Shown here piece by piece: positions 36,128-44,143 of a stretch of 61,973 bases of DNA. The DNA is from Sulfurimonas sp. GTDB lineage: Bacteria > Campylobacterota > Campylobacteria > Campylobacterales > Sulfurimonadaceae. Within the stretch, counting starts at the first letter, position 1; each line of letters opens with the position of its first letter. The notes below the pieces were generated by a model. That model was not told where the DNA came from. It saw only the letters and a program-made list of their open reading frames with translations, and did not search any database. The stretch lies in NCBI RefSeq assembly GCF_023229025.1, contig NZ_JALOAA010000010.1, forward strand, positions 1 through 61,973, in the 5' to 3' direction. Both the position numbers and the translations under genes were made by a program.

Positions 36128-37390
36128 TTAGTAAGTCGATTGATTGTAAATCACAAAATTCCTAGCTAATTCTTCTAACTCTCTGTTTATTTTAGCATGG
36201 AGAACTTTATCTTCAATATTATCTAAAACATCGCAGATTTTATTTGCGATAAACTCAAACTCTTTTTCTTTCATACCTCTTGCCGTTAATGCAGGGCTTC
36301 CTATTCTGATACCCGAGGTTATAAACGGTGTTCTCTTCTCTCCCGGAACTGTGTTTTTATTTACAGTTATTCCCGCATCTGCTAAAGCAGCATCTGCATC
36401 TTTACCCGAAAAAGGTCTGTTTAAAAATGATACCAAAACAAGATGATTGTCCGTTCCGCCTGAGACAAGCTCAAAACCTCTTGCAAGCAGTACTCTCTCA
36501 AGCACTTTAGCATTTGCCTTTACTTGTTTTGCGTACTCTCTCCATGATGAATCTAGCACCTCTTTAAATGCAACTGCCTTCGCAGCTATAACGTGGACAA
36601 GCGGTCCACCTTGAGTTCCGGGGAAAATGGCTGAGTTGATTTTTTTAGCAATCTCCTCATTATTTGTCATAATCACACCGCCTCTTGGACCTCTTAGAGT
36701 TTTATGTGTAGTAGTTGTTACAACATCGGCATAAGGAAATGGGCTAATATGCTCGTTCGCTGCAACAAGACCTGCAACGTGGGCAATGTCGGCAAATAAA
36801 ATAGCACCAACCTCATCGGCTATCTCTTTGAACTTTTTAAAGTCTATCTCTCTTGCGTATGCACTAGCACCGCAAACTATAATTTTTGGTTGAGTGATTT
36901 TTGCAATCTCTAAAACTCTCTCATAGTTGATTCTTCCATCAAGCTCTACCCCATAATAAAATGCCGAGTAGTTTTTACCTGAAAAAGATGGTTTGCTTCC
37001 ATGAGTTAAATGTCCACCATCAGAGAGATTCATACCTAAAATTCTATCTCCTGCTTGAAGGAGTGCCGCATACACGGCAGCATTTGCTTGACTTCCTGAG
37101 TGGGGCTGAACGTTGGCATAAGTACAACCAAAGATTTTACAAACCCTCTCAATCGCCAACTGCTCAATGGCATCAGCTTCCTCACAACCACTGTAGTATC
37201 TCTTATATGGATACCCCTCAGCATATTTGTTAGTAAAAACACTTCCCATTGCCTGCATAACCGCTGGGCTTGTAAAGTTCTCACTAGCAATCATCTCAAG
37301 GTGATTAGTTTGTCTCTTTAGCTCTTTTTCAATAATTGAAAAAACTTCACTATCTGCAACATCCAAGCTTGCGTTTGATATAAAACTCAT
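36128..37390 (-). CDS. glyA: Serine hydroxymethyltransferase
   Basis: 420-residue PLP enzyme that interconverts serine and glycine with transfer of the one-carbon unit to tetrahydrofolate. The Schiff-base motif TTTTHKTLRGPRGG, the YAEGYPYKRYYSGCE signature and HSGSQANAAVY are visible. The start at 37390 (MSFISNASLD) is preferred, with GGAG 7-8 bases upstream; the open frame extends to 37492 but that extra part has a signal-like, unrelated sequence and overlaps the upstream gene. Length agrees with the family. Confidence 0.96.
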   Translation of the reverse strand: MSFISNASLDVADSEVFSIIEKELKRQTNHLEMIASENFTSPAVMQAMGSVFTNKYAEGYPYKRYYSGCEEADAIEQLAIERVCKIFGCTYANVQPHSGSQANAAVYAALLQAGDRILGMNLSDGGHLTHGSKPSFSGKNYSAFYYGVELDGRINYERVLEIAKITQPKIIVCGASAYAREIDFKKFKEIADEVGAILFADIAHVAGLVAANEHISPFPYADVVTTTTHKTLRGPRGGVIMTNNEEIAKKINSAIFPGTQGGPLVHVIAAKAVAFKEVLDSSWREYAKQVKANAKVLERVLLARGFELVSGGTDNHLVLVSFLNRPFSGKDADAALADAGITVNKNTVPGEKRTPFITSGIRIGSPALTARGMKEKEFEFIANKICDVLDNIEDKVLHAKINRELEELARNFVIYNQSTY

Positions 37391-37463
37391 CTTTTTTCTC
37401 CAACCTTTGATTTTTAAAAGGATAACCGAATTAAAAAGATTTAACAATCCAAAAATTGCTATT

Positions 37464-37907
37464 TTAGTAGAGTGTTTTATCCTCTTTTGCACTCCATGCT
37501 ACAAAGGGTTTTAAGCACTCCTCTCTGTCGATATTTTTTAGCTTTAAAGTCTCTTTTTCATAAAACTCTTTATCTCTAAAGCCTATCTTATCGGCATCTT
37601 CACTTGTCGCCCCATAATATACTGTTTTTATATTTGCCCACTTTATAGCACCCAAGCACATCGGACATGGCATACATGTAGTATATAGTTCGCATCCACT
37701 CAGATCAAACGTATTAAGCTTTTTTGAGGCTTTTCTTATAGCATTTATCTCTGCATGAGCAGTTGCATCGTTTTGTTTTAAAACTTGATTATGAGCTTTT
37801 GAGATAACCTTGCCGTTTTTTACAACAACTGCACCAAAGGGTCCGCCATGATTATGTTTCACACCGTCAAATGCCTCTTTTATCGCTTGGAGCATAAAGT
37901 TATTCAT
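37464..37907 (-). CDS. Guanine deaminase-like nucleoside deaminase
   Basis: 147-residue zinc enzyme of the cytidine deaminase-like fold. The zinc and catalytic motifs HAE (in TAHAEINAIRKA) and PCPMC (in TTCMPCPMCLGAIKWA) are intact. The GGPFGAVVVK start, SEDADKIGFRD and the terminal FVAWSAKEDKTLY resemble Bacillus GuaD more than TadA, so guanine to xanthine conversion is the best guess. It lies between the AAA gene (1 base upstream) and glyA. Confidence 0.85.
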   Translation of the reverse strand: MNNFMLQAIKEAFDGVKHNHGGPFGAVVVKNGKVISKAHNQVLKQNDATAHAEINAIRKASKKLNTFDLSGCELYTTCMPCPMCLGAIKWANIKTVYYGATSEDADKIGFRDKEFYEKETLKLKNIDREECLKPFVAWSAKEDKTLY

Positions 37908-37908
37908 C

Positions 37909-39645
37909 TTATTTATTTAAAAACCCCATAAGTTTTTCACTGTCAAAACTTGCGTCTTTCTCTTTTTTAATCTCTTGCTCAAAATCTTCTAAAGTAAAGA
38001 GCGGTTCTTCTCTTACTGCGACTCTATATGCCGTATTTTTTATAATTAGATTTATCTGCCCGCCCGTTAGTGAGTAACTTGCAAGCTCATTTACATCAAA
38101 ACCGTCCTCATAAGGAGCATTTACGGGAAGCATCTTGTTCCAAAGAGAGAGTCTCTGCTCTTTGTTTGGTTTTTTAAACTCTATCTTGTAGTTGAAGCGT
38201 CTTGAGAATGCCTTGTCTATGTTTTCTAAAAGGTTTGTAGTAGCGATAAGTACGCCCCTAAACTTCTCTATCTGCTCCAAAAAGATATTTTGCATCTGGT
38301 TATGCATCTGATCAGCTCCGCTGCTTGCTCCGCTTGAGCGTGCACCCAAAAACTGATCTGCTTCATTTAGTAGAAGTATCGGCTCTGTCTTTGTTTTTTC
38401 ACACAAATCGTAAAAAGTATCAAAAATCTTACGAACATTTTTTTCACTCTCTCCTACATACATAGAAAGAATCTTTGAGCAGTCAAATGCTAAAACCTGA
38501 CGCTTTAGAGATTTTGCAAGCGAATATGCCGTCATGGTTTTACCCGTTCCTGCTGCTCCGTAGAAGATTATTCTTGCATCAATACCGCTCTTTTTATCTT
38601 TTACACCCCACTCTACAAGTCTGCCAACAACCTCTTTATCTAGCTGTCTCATAAGATTTTGGAGTGTCTCTTGAGTATCATGCGCAAGTACGACATCTTC
38701 TAGTGAGGTCTCAGGCTCTACAAGCTCAAAAATATCCTGCTCATCTATAAGAGTATTAAGTTTTATACGACGAACTTTTTTGTTTTTTTGTGGATGAATA
38801 ATGCTTTGAAGAACATCATCGACAATATAAAATGCACGTGAAATTCCTCCAAAAGGATTAAGCATCTCCTCATAATCAATAATTCCCTCATTTATAAGGT
38901 TTGAGCCATCCTCTAAAAGAGAGCGGTTTTTTATACGCTCATACTCATCAAGCGATATCAGCTCAATTAGCGTGTTCATATCACGCAGGGATGAGTCTGT
39001 GGCACTATACTCCTCACGAAGAAGGGCTAGAAAAATAACCTGCTCTTTTGAGTCCATCTTTTTTTGCTTGAAAAACTTATCAAGCACCAATTTTTCCGGA
39101 GTCTGTGCGACTCTATCTTCTATACGCTTTTCTAATATTTTCAACTTAGCCTGAGTTCTATCAATCCCCAAAGAGTGCTCATGTACATTTTGGCGGATTG
39201 CACTCATCTTTTGGTAGAGGTCTATTCGTAAAAACTGATCTTGAAGATACTCAAGATGATCAGAGTATGGCTTAATGTCAGGCAGTTCACTCTCTAAGGC
39301 TCCCTCTTGAAGCAGTTTTAAAAATGACGGCGAGAGACCGACTGCGCTGTTTAAAAGCTCTAGAGGTGTTACTTCTGAAATCTTTATAGGCGTAAAGCTT
39401 TGCTGATGAAGCCAGCCTAGTTCTAAGAGAAGCTTTACCTCTGAAATATGCTTAATTGCTTCATACTTTTCTTCGCCGTAAATCTCTTGCAAAAGATCAA
39501 GTATAACAGCATCATCTTCTCCTCGCATATATCTTTTCGCAAGTGTCTGCAACAAGCGTGCTTCTGTTTTGCTACACTTTAGCTGTGCGTAAATAAGCGT
39601 TTTTTCTATATCTTTCGCTTCTAAAAAATCGATTAATGTTTCCAA
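37909..39645 (-). CDS. AAA-family ATPase
   Basis: 578 residues. A helical N-terminal region of about 320 residues, with a likely coiled coil at 150-195, precedes one AAA module (about 330-560). Walker A is GAAGTGKT (363-370); Walker B is PILLLNEAD with Asn427 replacing the usual Asp before Glu428. Arginine-finger region FSRRFNYKIEF follows. This is the COG0464-like type found in Campylobacterota; substrate unknown. Possibly a chaperone or unfoldase. It sits between a FadL-like gene and the deaminase. Confidence 0.85.
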   Translation of the reverse strand: METLIDFLEAKDIEKTLIYAQLKCSKTEARLLQTLAKRYMRGEDDAVILDLLQEIYGEEKYEAIKHISEVKLLLELGWLHQQSFTPIKISEVTPLELLNSAVGLSPSFLKLLQEGALESELPDIKPYSDHLEYLQDQFLRIDLYQKMSAIRQNVHEHSLGIDRTQAKLKILEKRIEDRVAQTPEKLVLDKFFKQKKMDSKEQVIFLALLREEYSATDSSLRDMNTLIELISLDEYERIKNRSLLEDGSNLINEGIIDYEEMLNPFGGISRAFYIVDDVLQSIIHPQKNKKVRRIKLNTLIDEQDIFELVEPETSLEDVVLAHDTQETLQNLMRQLDKEVVGRLVEWGVKDKKSGIDARIIFYGAAGTGKTMTAYSLAKSLKRQVLAFDCSKILSMYVGESEKNVRKIFDTFYDLCEKTKTEPILLLNEADQFLGARSSGASSGADQMHNQMQNIFLEQIEKFRGVLIATTNLLENIDKAFSRRFNYKIEFKKPNKEQRLSLWNKMLPVNAPYEDGFDVNELASYSLTGGQINLIIKNTAYRVAVREEPLFTLEDFEQEIKKEKDASFDSEKLMGFLNK

Positions 39646-39653
39646 TTATTTCC

Positions 39654-40871
39654 TTAAAATTTATATTCTATTGCAGATGAGATTATCAATACATTTGAGT
39701 TTGAAAACTCTCCATCTAGCTTAGCGTTTGAGACCGTTCTATCTTCTCTTATGGAGTAAAGAGCGGCTAACCCTATACTTATCTTCTTATCTATTTGATA
39801 TCTTGAACCAAAAGAGAACGAAACGGAGTCACTACCGGGCATCTCAAACCCTAATGTCGTTTCAGGTACAGGTGACTCATCTATAATAATACCGCCCATT
39901 AGAGTAAATTTATCTAATTTTTGAGTAATACCCAGACGATAAGCACTTGAGTCTTTCCAGTTTTTTGCAACCGGCTCACCAAAAACAAGATTTGTAACAG
40001 GATCTACGCCTGCACCATAATTAAAATCAAGCTCCTTATACTCAGACCAAAAATTTCTCTCATAGACAAACTCTATAGTTGTATCGCTTAAAAAAGTATA
40101 AGCAACAGCCGCATTAAAAAGTGCAGGAACAACTACATCTACCGATGCACTGCTGTTTGACCTATATATAGCGCCAAGCCCGCCGCCAAATTTATTTGTA
40201 GTGTCTCTATAAAAGAGTGTAGCATCCCCATCGATGCTTAAATCTACTTTTGAGCGGTATGTCAAAGCCGCCTCAAATTCAGGTGTCGGCTTATATGATA
40301 GTGCCAGATTATATCCAAAATCTATAGAGTCGCCATTCATATCGCGCAATGCGGTAGGCGAGGTACTCTTTACCACTCCCTCTGAATAGATAGCCCTAAG
40401 ACCTAAAGCAACAGCAACTTTATCGCCTATAGGAAGTGCAACACTCGGGTTTATTTCAAGAGTTTTAAGCGTAAACTCTTGTGCACTGTATATAGCAGGC
40501 GCATCTTCCCACCTCTTTGAGAGACCGGCAGGAGATACTATGCTAAGCCCAAAGCGAGCACCGCTAATCTCTGGTGAAACATAGCCAAGAGAGGGAACAA
40601 AAAAGTTCTCTTTTTTTGAGTTTATATCTATGCCCGCCGCTTCATAATCTACATCGCTAAGTCCGATATAGATTAGATTTGCTTCCATAACCGCTTCATC
40701 TTTCATAAAAATCATATTTGCAGGGTTATAGTATGCGGCATCGGCACCACTTGCATGTGCAACATTTGCGGCACTAAGTGCAACAGAGCCAAGCGAAGTC
40801 TCCGGAATCTTATAGCCACTGGCAAACAGAGTAATTCCTAGTGCTAAAAACAGAACAATACTTCTCAACAA
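39654..40871 (-). CDS. FadL/OMPP1-family outer membrane transport protein
   Basis: 405 residues if started from the TTG at 40871, which has a GGTGGGGG ribosome binding site 7 bases upstream and gives a good signal peptide (LLRSIVLFLALGITLFAS). No ATG is available; the longest frame starts at another TTG (40913). The mature N terminus GYKIPETSLGSVALSAANVA with following DAAYYNPANM is the FadL hatch signature. The rest is a beta barrel ending in IEYKF. Likely transports a hydrophobic substrate. Confidence 0.87.
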   Translation of the reverse strand: MLRSIVLFLALGITLFASGYKIPETSLGSVALSAANVAHASGADAAYYNPANMIFMKDEAVMEANLIYIGLSDVDYEAAGIDINSKKENFFVPSLGYVSPEISGARFGLSIVSPAGLSKRWEDAPAIYSAQEFTLKTLEINPSVALPIGDKVAVALGLRAIYSEGVVKSTSPTALRDMNGDSIDFGYNLALSYKPTPEFEAALTYRSKVDLSIDGDATLFYRDTTNKFGGGLGAIYRSNSSASVDVVVPALFNAAVAYTFLSDTTIEFVYERNFWSEYKELDFNYGAGVDPVTNLVFGEPVAKNWKDSSAYRLGITQKLDKFTLMGGIIIDESPVPETTLGFEMPGSDSVSFSFGSRYQIDKKISIGLAALYSIREDRTVSNAKLDGEFSNSNVLIISSAIEYKF

Positions 40872-40920
40872 TTTATATCCCCCACCTCTATTAAAAGAGC
40901 TGATTTTACACAAATAGCCC

Positions 40921-41766
40921 TTAATCTACAAAAGAGTATAAAAGCTCTATCTCCTCTTTCCAGATACTATCATCAATAGTCTCTAAGATAAGCGGAATAT
41001 CATCCATTCTCTTATCATTCATGATAAATCTAAATGCATCAAGTCCAATCTCGCCTTTTCCAAGTGAGTGATGTCTATCTACACGTGAAGCAAATTTTGC
41101 TTTTGAGTCGTTTATATGCATCCCCATAAGATACTTAAAGCCGATAACTTTATCAAACTCACTCCAAGTTTTATCATACGCCTCTCTTGTCCTTATATCA
41201 TAACCCGCAGTAAACATATGACATGTATCGATGCAGACTCCAACACGGCTTTTATCCTCTACTTTGTCTATAATTTGCGCTAGATGCTCAAACTTCCAAC
41301 CGAGATTGCTTCCTTGCCCTGCGGTATTTTCAAGAACAAGACTAACGCCGCTTGTTTTATCTAGAGTTCTATTCATAGCATCTGCAATTTTATCAAGAGA
41401 CTCATCTTCACTTATCTTCTTAAGATGGCTTCCCGGATGAAAATTAAGTCTATCTAATCCTAATAGTTCACATCTTTGCACCTCATCTAGAAATGCATCC
41501 ATCGATTTTTCTCTTTTGTCGGCTTCAGGATGCCCGAGATTTATAAGATAGCTGTCATGAGGAAGTATATGTTTGGGCAAAATCCCGCTTTTGTCTAACG
41601 CCTCCTTGAACTTATCTATCGTCTCGCTATCAAGCTCTTTAGCACTCCATTGCCTTTGGTTTTTGGTAAAGAGTGCAAACGCTTTTGCACCGATAGCCAC
41701 GGCATTTTCTACCGCATTAAAAACTCCTCCGCTTGCACTTACATGTGCGCCTACAAACTTACTCAT
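40921..41766 (-). CDS. nfo: Endonuclease IV (Nfo)
   Basis: 281-residue AP endonuclease of base excision repair. Signatures: HVSASGGVFNAVENA at the N terminus, NFHPGSHL, LENTAGQGSNLG, GVCIDTCHMFTAGYD, and MGMHINDSK with the HRHSLGKGEIG-like block DRHHSLGKGEIG. These hold the trinuclear zinc ligands. Length is typical. It overlaps the upstream lipoprotein gene by 8 bases. Confidence 0.95.
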   Translation of the reverse strand: MSKFVGAHVSASGGVFNAVENAVAIGAKAFALFTKNQRQWSAKELDSETIDKFKEALDKSGILPKHILPHDSYLINLGHPEADKREKSMDAFLDEVQRCELLGLDRLNFHPGSHLKKISEDESLDKIADAMNRTLDKTSGVSLVLENTAGQGSNLGWKFEHLAQIIDKVEDKSRVGVCIDTCHMFTAGYDIRTREAYDKTWSEFDKVIGFKYLMGMHINDSKAKFASRVDRHHSLGKGEIGLDAFRFIMNDKRMDDIPLILETIDDSIWKEEIELLYSFVD

Positions 41767-42229
41767 CTAAATCCTTTATATTAAATATTATTGAATTTTT
41801 TCTATCTTTAAAAAAAACACCCTTTGACTCCACTCTATAGCTTATATCAACCTCTTTATCTTGAATCTTTTGAGTAAATCCACCCGCAGTTTTACTTAGA
41901 TTTATACCGTTGTAAATTGCTTTTGAGAGCAGTATGTTTTGAAGCGTGTCATCCGGATATGCTTCATTTAGATAATCTTTGTTGAAACCTCTTTTGCTCA
42001 TACAGCCGTCACTAACGCAAATAAGATGATTTATAGCTATCTTCTCTATGCTTTTGCCTGCCATAAAGAGTTCAAGCTCTATTGATTTGTCACTGTTACG
42101 AAGATAACCAACGTCTGAGAACTTAATCTTTGGCGATTTTATGGTAATGATTTTTGTCTGTGTATGCTCATAGTTTTTTATGCCGCATGAGCTAAAAAAA
42201 AGAGTGAAAACAAGTAATATATATTTCAT
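41759..42229 (-). CDS. Putative lipoprotein
   Basis: 156 residues. Signal peptide with lipobox FSSC (Cys15), so it is probably anchored in a membrane after processing. The mature part has two more Cys (in LICVSDGCMSKRG) that might form a disulfide. No family recognised with certainty, though similar small lipoproteins beside nfo occur in relatives. It is the first gene of the lipoprotein-nfo pair and is divergent from the sodium channel gene. Confidence 0.75.
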   Translation of the reverse strand: MKYILLVFTLFFSSCGIKNYEHTQTKIITIKSPKIKFSDVGYLRNSDKSIELELFMAGKSIEKIAINHLICVSDGCMSKRGFNKDYLNEAYPDDTLQNILLSKAIYNGINLSKTAGGFTQKIQDKEVDISYRVESKGVFFKDRKNSIIFNIKDLDE

Positions 42230-42294
42230 AAGCGAATTGTACCAACATAAAACTACAAATCATAAAACATAGCCACCAAATATTATTTAAAGAG

Positions 42295-42303
42295 TGATAA
42301 AAT
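42295..42303 (+). promoter_or_regulatory. Extended -10 promoter of the sodium channel gene
   Basis: TGATAAAAT, about 24 bases before the ATG at 42328, leaving room for the AAAGGA ribosome binding site. No clear -35. Confidence 0.45.
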
Positions 42304-42327
42304 TCCAAAAAAAATTAAAGGATGCGC

Positions 42328-43131
42328 ATGTACGGTAAAATCCAAGCAGTTGTTCAAAGCAAAAACTTCACAAATTTTATAACTTTACTAATTATACTAA
42401 ACGGCATAACTATGGGGCTTGAGACTTCAAAAGAGTTTATGGTTAATTTTGCTTCATTTACTTCACTCTTTAATACATTTGTAATTTCAGTATTTACGGT
42501 AGAGATAGTGATGAGAATCTATGTTCACAGGCTCTCTTTTTTTAAAGATCCATGGAGTATTTTTGACTTTACAATCGTTGCAATTTCACTAGTTCCGCTA
42601 AGTGCAGGCTTTGAGATTTTAAGAGTTTTGAGGGTTCTAAGGCTCTTTAGATTAGTAACGGTAGTTCCGCAGATGAGAAAAATTGTCTCCGCACTTATAA
42701 GTGTTATCCCCGGTATGCTCTCAATCGCCGCTCTTATGAGTCTCTTTTTTTATATCTTTGCAATTATGGCTACACAGCTATATTCCGAGAAGTTTCCCCA
42801 ATGGTTTGGAACTTTAGGCGAATCTTTTTATACGCTCTTTCAAATCATGACACTAGAATCTTGGTCTATGGGAATAGTTCGCCCTATCATGGAGGTTTAC
42901 CCGCTTGCATGGATATTTTTTGTGCCGTTTATCTTTATAGTTACATTTGTTATGATAAACCTCATTGTTGCTATAGTAGTTGATGCGATGTCGATTATAA
43001 ACAAAAAAGAGCAAGAGCATATAGTTGAAGAAGTTCAAGTAGCAAACAACAGTACAAATAGTGAACTTGTAAAGCTAAGAGAAGAGATTACAGAGCTAAA
43101 ATCCTTGATAAGAGCAGGTATAAAAACCTAG
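42328..43131 (+). CDS. Bacterial voltage-gated sodium channel (NavAb type)
   Basis: 267 residues from the ATG at 42328, chosen because AAAGGA lies 5 bases before it; the ATG two codons earlier overlaps that site. Six transmembrane helices. The S4 sensor has Arg99, Arg102, Arg105 and Arg108; the selectivity filter is TLESWS with Glu177. These numbers and the length equal those of NavAb of Arcobacter butzleri, and much of the S4-S5 and pore region looks identical to it. The C terminus is a coiled coil for tetramer assembly. It is a single gene; physiological role in Campylobacterota is not settled. Confidence 0.93.
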   Translation: MYGKIQAVVQSKNFTNFITLLIILNGITMGLETSKEFMVNFASFTSLFNTFVISVFTVEIVMRIYVHRLSFFKDPWSIFDFTIVAISLVPLSAGFEILRVLRVLRLFRLVTVVPQMRKIVSALISVIPGMLSIAALMSLFFYIFAIMATQLYSEKFPQWFGTLGESFYTLFQIMTLESWSMGIVRPIMEVYPLAWIFFVPFIFIVTFVMINLIVAIVVDAMSIINKKEQEHIVEEVQVANNSTNSELVKLREEITELKSLIRAGIKT

Positions 43132-43148
43132 CTTAAACGGTGCTAGGT
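43126..43148. terminator. Hairpin between convergent sodium channel and hemerythrin genes
   Basis: Stem ACCTAGC (43126-43132)/GCTAGGT (43142-43148) with a 9-base loop, covering the channel stop codon and reaching the hemerythrin stop. T-runs are poor, so termination strength is doubtful. Confidence 0.35.
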
Positions 43149-43585
43149 TAGTATGCAACAGTTCTCATGCGTGAAATGATATGATCTGCATCGTCACCTA
43201 AGTGCTCTTGAATCATAGTATATAGCATCTGCTCCTCTTTCATATTATGCTGTTGCATTAATATCATAAGAGTCTCAGAGATACCAAAAAACTTATCATT
43301 ATCTTTGGCTTGGATAGCATCCTCCATCTTTGAGAGAAGCTCTCTCATCTGCTCATGCTCCATCACCATAACCTGAGTTGGACCCTGAGTCATACCTGAT
43401 GCATTTTCAAACTGTGGAAAAAGAACCATCTCCTCCATCTTAAAGTGGTTTGTCAAAGCATCAGAAAACTCTTCAAACTTTGATAATGCCTCATCACTCT
43501 TAGAAGCAACTGCATCTTCCATCTGCGCAAAAATTTCATCACAATCTCTATGATCTTGAGTCATAAACTCTTTAATATTAGACAT
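43148..43585 (-). CDS. Hemerythrin-domain protein
   Basis: 145-residue four-helix protein that binds a di-iron centre. Ligand candidates are His12, His47, Glu51, His77, His113 and Glu117, all in the expected pattern (H..HxxxE..H..HxxxE). Such proteins sense or scavenge oxygen or nitric oxide and may support iron-sulfur repair. It is preceded downstream-to-upstream by a chimeric gene that shares its first 30 codons. Confidence 0.9.
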   Translation of the reverse strand: MSNIKEFMTQDHRDCDEIFAQMEDAVASKSDEALSKFEEFSDALTNHFKMEEMVLFPQFENASGMTQGPTQVMVMEHEQMRELLSKMEDAIQAKDNDKFFGISETLMILMQQHNMKEEQMLYTMIQEHLGDDADHIISRMRTVAY

Positions 43586-43617
43586 TTTTTATCCTCGTTG
43601 TTTTTTTTTAAATTTGA

Positions 43618-43992
43618 TTAAAATCTATAAAGTGCATAAGAAATCATACTCACATAAAGGGTCATGTAAAATAGATATACATATATAAACACTATGCTTA
43701 ATTTAAGATAGTTTGCTATAGATAAAAATACATACACAAACAAGTTGAGTATCCATAACTGTATCAAAGTTCCCCACTCAATAGTGATGCTATGACTTAT
43801 TTTAAGCATCCCTGCTATTATTATGCTCCAAAATATTACTGTGTGAAACAGTTGTAACCTGTCAATCCAAGTAAATATAAACCTTCTCTTTGATTTATTA
43901 AAACTTTTATTTGCAACAACATCTTCTATGTGTGCAAAAATCTCATCACAAACATTGTGCTCTTGAGTTATAAAATTATTAATATTAGACAT
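43618..43992 (-). CDS. Chimera: hemerythrin N terminus joined to a membrane protein
   Basis: 124 residues. Residues 1-30 agree with the adjacent hemerythrin at 20 of 30 positions, up to ANKS/ASKS. From about residue 31 the sequence is unrelated: a basic turn (NKSKRRF) and then three hydrophobic helices (about 48-66, 74-94 and 98-120). Only the first of the iron ligands (His12) remains, so it cannot be a hemerythrin. It looks like a partial duplication of the gene start placed in front of a small membrane protein gene. Whether it is expressed is unknown. Confidence 0.6.
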   Translation of the reverse strand: MSNINNFITQEHNVCDEIFAHIEDVVANKSFNKSKRRFIFTWIDRLQLFHTVIFWSIIIAGMLKISHSITIEWGTLIQLWILNLFVYVFLSIANYLKLSIVFIYVYLFYMTLYVSMISYALYRF

Positions 43993-44045
43993 TTTTCACC
44001 CTAATTTAATTTGGAAAAAATTATACTCTTTTCTTACAAAAATTT

Positions 44046-44097
44046 AATTGACAATCATCAAACAAGACTCTTGTCTCTAAGAGCTTTTATGTCAATT
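44046..44097. repeat. Inverted repeat upstream of the Y-family polymerase gene
   Basis: Perfect 8-base arms AATTGACA (44046-44053) and TGTCAATT (44090-44097) enclose 36 bases that contain a smaller hairpin (CTCTT 44068-44072 with AAGAG 44079-44083) followed by CTTTT. It may be a terminator for read-through, a small RNA or a protein-binding site. Confidence 0.5.
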
Positions 44098-44131
44098 TGC
44101 CATATTTTAAACCTTTGCTTACAAATTTATA

Positions 44132-44137
44132 TATAAT
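44132..44137 (+). promoter_or_regulatory. -10 element with leaderless spacing
   Basis: TATAAT ends exactly 6 bases before the ATG at 44144, the same spacing as at miaA. No ribosome binding site is visible (ATCAATTT before ATG). A leaderless mRNA is predicted. Confidence 0.5.
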
Positions 44138-44143
44138 CAATTT

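Noticed and set aside
37391..37492. 34-residue extension of GlyA
   Set aside because: GlyA family proteins begin near MSFISNASLD; GGAG is placed correctly for 37390.
37464..37907. TadA tRNA adenosine deaminase
   Set aside because: The motifs outside the zinc site and the C terminus match GuaD-type enzymes better.
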